Part shown: positions 7,046 through 9,113 of the stretch, in pieces | Position numbering within the stretch: the stretch's first letter is position 1 | Layout: each line of letters starts with the position of its first letter | From: DASYAN01 sp036501345 | Lineage (GTDB): Bacteria > Chloroflexota > Ktedonobacteria > Ktedonobacterales > Ktedonobacteraceae | Direction of reading: 5' to 3' | DNA length: 9,113 bases | NCBI GenBank assembly: GCA_036501345.1 | Contig: DASYAN010000436.1 | Coordinates: 1-9,113 of the forward strand | Translations under genes and position numbers: made by a program | The notes under the pieces: generated by a model | Told to the model about the DNA's origin: nothing | The model's input: the letters and a program-made list of their open reading frames with translations, nothing else | The model's database searches: none

Positions 7046-8173
7046 GTGGCGAACCAGGAGCATGTTGATATACTGAGGCAGGGCATAGAGGTTTGGAATA
7101 AGTGGAGGCAAGAGTATTGTGATGTAAGGCCTAACCTCACCCTTGCCGACCTCAGTGGTACCGACCTCAGCACCGTTAACCTCAGCGGTGCTAACCTCAG
7201 CACCATCAACCTCAATGGTGCCAATCTCAGCAGTGCTAATCTCAACGATGCAGACCTCAAATATGCCTTCCTCGCCAGTGCCGATCTCACCGGAGCCAAC
7301 CTCAGTAGTACCAGATTCTACAATACTGATCTTAGCCATGCTGATCTCAGCGATGCTAACCTCAGTGGTGCCGACCTGTTATTTGCCAACCTCAGTAATG
7401 TTGATCTCTACGGTGCCAACCTCAGAGGTGCCAGTCTCAAAGGAACCGAACTCATCGAAGCCAACCTCAGCGGTGCCGACCTCCGCATTGCTAACCTCAG
7501 CGCCACTAACCTCAACGGTGCTGACCTTAGCAATGCGACAATAGGATTGACAACTTTTGGGAATGTTAATCTTAGCAAAGTAAGGGGACTAGAAACAGTA
7601 CAGCACACAGGGCCTTCGACCATAGGAATTGAAATCCTCTATCAATCTGGTGGAAATATTCCTGAAGTATTTCTCAAAGGTGCTGGTGTTCCTGACACTT
7701 TTATCACCTATATTCGTTCTCTGGTTGGCAGACCTATTGAATACTATAGTTGTTTCATCTCCTACTCCAGCCGCGATCAAGTCTTTGCTGAGCGCCTCTA
7801 CGCTGACCTCCAAGCCAGCAACGTCCGCTGCTGGTATGCCCCAGAAGATCTGAAAATTGGCGATAAGTTCAGAGTACGCATTGACGAATCTATCAGGTTA
7901 TATGATAAATTACTGCTGATTCTCTCTGAGCACTCGGTAGCAAGTCCGTGGGTAGAAACGGAGGTAGAGATAGCTTTCAGGAAAGAAAACAAGACCGGAA
8001 AGCTTGCACTCTTCCCCGTGAAGCTGGACGACACTGTGACGGAAACTGATCAGCCATGGACGGCAGATATCAAAAGTAGACGGCATATTGGAGACTTCAC
8101 ACGTTGGAAAGATCACGATGCATACCAACACGCTTTTCAACGGCTGCTTCGAGATCTCAAGGCCCAATCATAA
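7046..8173 (+). CDS. pentapeptide-repeat protein with C-terminal TIR domain
   Basis: This 375-residue fusion starts at GTG 7046, after AGAAAGG (7028-7034). The GTG is supported by the downstream paralogue, which has ATG at the matching codon. Residues 1-28 are a leader with E-V-W-N-K-W-R. Residues 29-163 are about 27 consecutive A(D/N)LxG-type pentapeptides, followed by three degenerate ones, predicting a right-handed beta-helix. After a linker, residues about 233-375 form a TIR domain: Y-Y-S-C-F-I-S-Y-S-S (233-242), W-Y-A-P-E-D-L-K-I-G-D as the BB-loop region, L-S-E-H, and S-P-W-V-E-T-E, where E306 fits the catalytic glutamate of NADase TIRs (W-V-x-x-E). It likely cleaves NAD+ or makes a nucleotide signal when activated, with the beta-helix as scaffold or sensor. 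No NB-ARC domain is fused, so its trigger is unknown. An adaptor role is possible but less likely given the intact glutamate. Confidence 0.93.
   Translation: MANQEHVDILRQGIEVWNKWRQEYCDVRPNLTLADLSGTDLSTVNLSGANLSTINLNGANLSSANLNDADLKYAFLASADLTGANLSSTRFYNTDLSHADLSDANLSGADLLFANLSNVDLYGANLRGASLKGTELIEANLSGADLRIANLSATNLNGADLSNATIGLTTFGNVNLSKVRGLETVQHTGPSTIGIEILYQSGGNIPEVFLKGAGVPDTFITYIRSLVGRPIEYYSCFISYSSRDQVFAERLYADLQASNVRCWYAPEDLKIGDKFRVRIDESIRLYDKLLLILSEHSVASPWVETEVEIAFRKENKTGKLALFPVKLDDTVTETDQPWTADIKSRRHIGDFTRWKDHDAYQHAFQRLLRDLKAQS
7130..7534 (+). repeat. 15-bp coding repeats (pentapeptide array)
   Basis: About 27 tandem 15-bp units of the type gcc-aac-ctc-agc-ggt encode the pentapeptide solenoid. 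Leu codons are mostly ctc, with Ala, Asn/Asp and Ser/Gly at fixed places. Regular codons leave other frames free of stops, so long spurious ORFs occur on both strands here. The units are too short and too varied for a CRISPR array. Confidence 0.92.
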
Positions 8174-8191
8174 CAAGAAGTACTTCTCGTT
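8172..8191. promoter_or_regulatory. 20-bp imperfect palindrome, possible operator
   Basis: AACAAGAAGT followed directly by ACTTCTCGTT is a 20-bp dyad with one mismatched pair and a perfect 12-bp core (agaagtacttct, 8176-8187). It begins inside the TAA of the pentapeptide-TIR gene. Having no loop and no following T-run, it looks more like a protein-binding site than a terminator. It covers the place where a -35 box for the TATAAT at 8203 would lie. Confidence 0.4.
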
Positions 8192-8202
8192 GTACAATAG
8201 CT

Positions 8203-8208
8203 TATAAT
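8203..8208 (+). promoter_or_regulatory. putative -10 box for the membrane-TIR gene
   Basis: TATAAT at 8203-8208 lies in an AT-rich gap 60 nt before the start codon at 8269. No matching -35 box is seen at 16-19 bp; the 20-bp dyad lies there instead. It would give the membrane-TIR gene and the following pentapeptide gene their own transcript. Confidence 0.3.
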
Positions 8209-8268
8209 ATTCGTTATTTTCTATAAGAGCCTATCGATCATTTCTACTCCCAAGGAGCAGAGCATTCT

Positions 8269-9003
8269 ATGAAAGCACAATCTTCGCCACGTCTGTCAGT
8301 GACGATTTTCATTACCATCCTTGCTGCTCTCTTGGCAACGCTTGGCAGTATTTTGGGAAACATTGCCACTAGTAGCATTCCATCGTTCCTTCTTCCCTAT
8401 GTGCGTTTCGCATGGCCTGCTCTTGGTGTTCTATTTCTCCTTGGTCTTGGGGTATCCATCTGGCAAGTGCGTCGAGACGCCATATCACCTTCGACCCCTC
8501 CATCAACGAAACCATCCTTGCCAGCTGCATCGGCTCCTGCTCCATCTTCTGCAACACAACCAATGAGTTCCTCTCCTTATCATAGTTGCATTCTAAGCTA
8601 TGCCACAGATGATCAAAGCTTTGCTGAGAAGCTCCATGCTGACCTGACACAACAAGGGGTCTCTTGCTGGTTTGCACCACATGATCTGAAATCGGGTGAT
8701 AAGCTACGCGATAAGATTTATGAAGCTATTCAACGACAGGATAAGTTGCTCATTGTGCTCTCAGAGCATGCCATTGGGAGTGCGTGGGTTGAGGAAGAAG
8801 TTGATGCAGCATTGGACAGAGAGCATCAGCAACAAGGTACTTTTTTGCTCTTTCCTATTCGCTTGGATGATCAGGTACTTCAGACGAGCAAAGCATGGGC
8901 CGTTGCAGTGCGACAACGGTATATTGGGGATTTCCGGCAGTGGACAGATGATGCGGTGTACCAACGGGCCTTGCAACGGTTGCTGCGTGATTTGAAGGCA
9001 TAA
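8269..9003 (+). CDS. membrane-anchored TIR-domain protein (two TM helices)
   Basis: The 244-residue product starts at ATG 8269, with AAGGAG (8252-8257) 11 nt upstream. Two hydrophobic helices (about residues 10-33 and 47-66) are followed by R-R (68-69), so both ends should be cytoplasmic. A Pro/Ser/Ala-rich linker (about 71-102) leads to a TIR domain (104-244) with Y-H-S-C-I-L-S-Y, W-F-A-P-H-D-L-K-S-G-D, L-S-E-H and S-A-W-V-E-E-E, where E177 fits the catalytic glutamate. By eye the first 79 TIR residues match the upstream fusion's TIR at 44 positions without gaps, and both end in R-L-L-R-D-L-K-A, so the two TIRs are paralogues. It likely acts as a membrane-tethered NAD-consuming or signalling effector; the membrane part could sense envelope damage (inference). 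It is separated by 14 nt from the next gene, so the two are probably co-transcribed. Confidence 0.92.
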   Translation: MKAQSSPRLSVTIFITILAALLATLGSILGNIATSSIPSFLLPYVRFAWPALGVLFLLGLGVSIWQVRRDAISPSTPPSTKPSLPAASAPAPSSATQPMSSSPYHSCILSYATDDQSFAEKLHADLTQQGVSCWFAPHDLKSGDKLRDKIYEAIQRQDKLLIVLSEHAIGSAWVEEEVDAALDREHQQQGTFLLFPIRLDDQVLQTSKAWAVAVRQRYIGDFRQWTDDAVYQRALQRLLRDLKA

Positions 9004-9017
9004 GGAGGGGGAATACT

Positions 9018-9113
9018 ATGGCAAACCAGGAGCATGTTGATATTCTCAAGCAAGGCGTGGAGGTTTGGAATACGTGGAGAGAGAAGCATTCCGATGTGCA
9101 ACCTGACCTCGTT
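9018..9113 (+). CDS. second pentapeptide-repeat protein, N-terminus only (cut by window end)
   Basis: The ATG at 9018 follows a very strong ribosome site, AAGGAGGGGG (9002-9011), which overlaps the stop of the TIR gene. The 32 visible residues match the leader of the earlier pentapeptide-TIR protein at 22 positions (M-A-N-Q-E-H-V-D-I-L, then E-V-W-N-x-W-R, then D-V-x-P-x-L), and they end where its pentapeptides begin. A pentapeptide array is therefore expected beyond the window. Whether it ends in a TIR domain cannot be seen. This is a paralogue placed in tandem in the same island. Confidence 0.85.
   Translation, partial: MANQEHVDILKQGVEVWNTWREKHSDVQPDLV

Noticed and set aside
6875..7339. 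Long reverse-strand ORFs with repeats such as T-A-E-V (6875-7339, 7009-7299, 7408-7623) and a + strand Thr/Ser/Pro-rich ORF (7143-7544)
   Set aside because: They are by-products of the 15-bp pentapeptide-coding units, which lack stops in other frames. The pentapeptide-TIR frame explains the region fully.
7130..7534. CRISPR-like or satellite-like tandem repeat
   Set aside because: The 15-bp period is in frame and gives canonical A(D/N)LxG pentapeptides; there is no repeat-spacer structure.
8172..8191. Intrinsic terminator after the pentapeptide-TIR gene
   Set aside because: The dyad has no loop and no following T-run, so an operator fits better.
7046..9003. Thoeris or CBASS assignment for the TIR genes
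   Set aside because: No ThsA-like SIR2/SLOG protein, cyclase or cap effector is in the window; TIR domains alone do not define those systems.

Overview
The window reads as part of an accessory, defence-type island from a bacterium with a large, signalling-rich genome. The best guess is Chloroflexota of the Ktedonobacteria type. Filamentous Cyanobacteria or Actinomycetota are alternatives. The guess rests on gene content (NB-ARC-TPR proteins, pentapeptide-repeat-TIR fusions, and a pentapeptide leader with an E-V-W-N-x-W-R motif) and is not proven by the sequence. All recognisable genes lie on the + strand. I saw no rRNA, tRNA, CRISPR array, transposase or integrase.

Layout: (1) 18-3623 encodes a 1201-residue Ski2-like superfamily 2 helicase with all core motifs intact. 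(2) 3624-3869 is an AT-rich gap with a likely -10 box. (3) 3870-4205 encodes a 111-residue helical protein. After two in-frame stops the same frame continues into a 41-codon tail (4248-4373) that matches the extreme N-terminus of the next protein. (4) 4394-6682 encodes a 762-residue NB-ARC STAND ATPase with a C-terminal array of 42-residue TPRs, two of which are almost identical in DNA. (5) 6683-7045 has no convincing gene but ends in a probable promoter. (6) 7046-8173 encodes a pentapeptide-repeat-TIR fusion. (7) 8269-9003 encodes a TIR protein anchored by two membrane helices. (8) 9018-9113 is the start of a second pentapeptide-repeat protein, cut by the window edge.

How the genes may work together (inference): the small helical protein and the NB-ARC-TPR protein share a short Q/G/N-rich motif. 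This is the arrangement of bacterial amyloid-signalling pairs, in which an NLR carries a motif at its N-terminus and a separate Bell-type death effector carries the same motif at its C-terminus. Here the effector's motif is cut off by two stops, so the pair is either decaying or organised in an unusual way. The downstream TIR proteins keep the expected catalytic glutamate and look like NAD-consuming or nucleotide-signalling effectors, one on a pentapeptide beta-helix and one on the membrane. The helicase resembles HamB/AbpB-type defence helicases, but its usual partner would lie upstream of the window.
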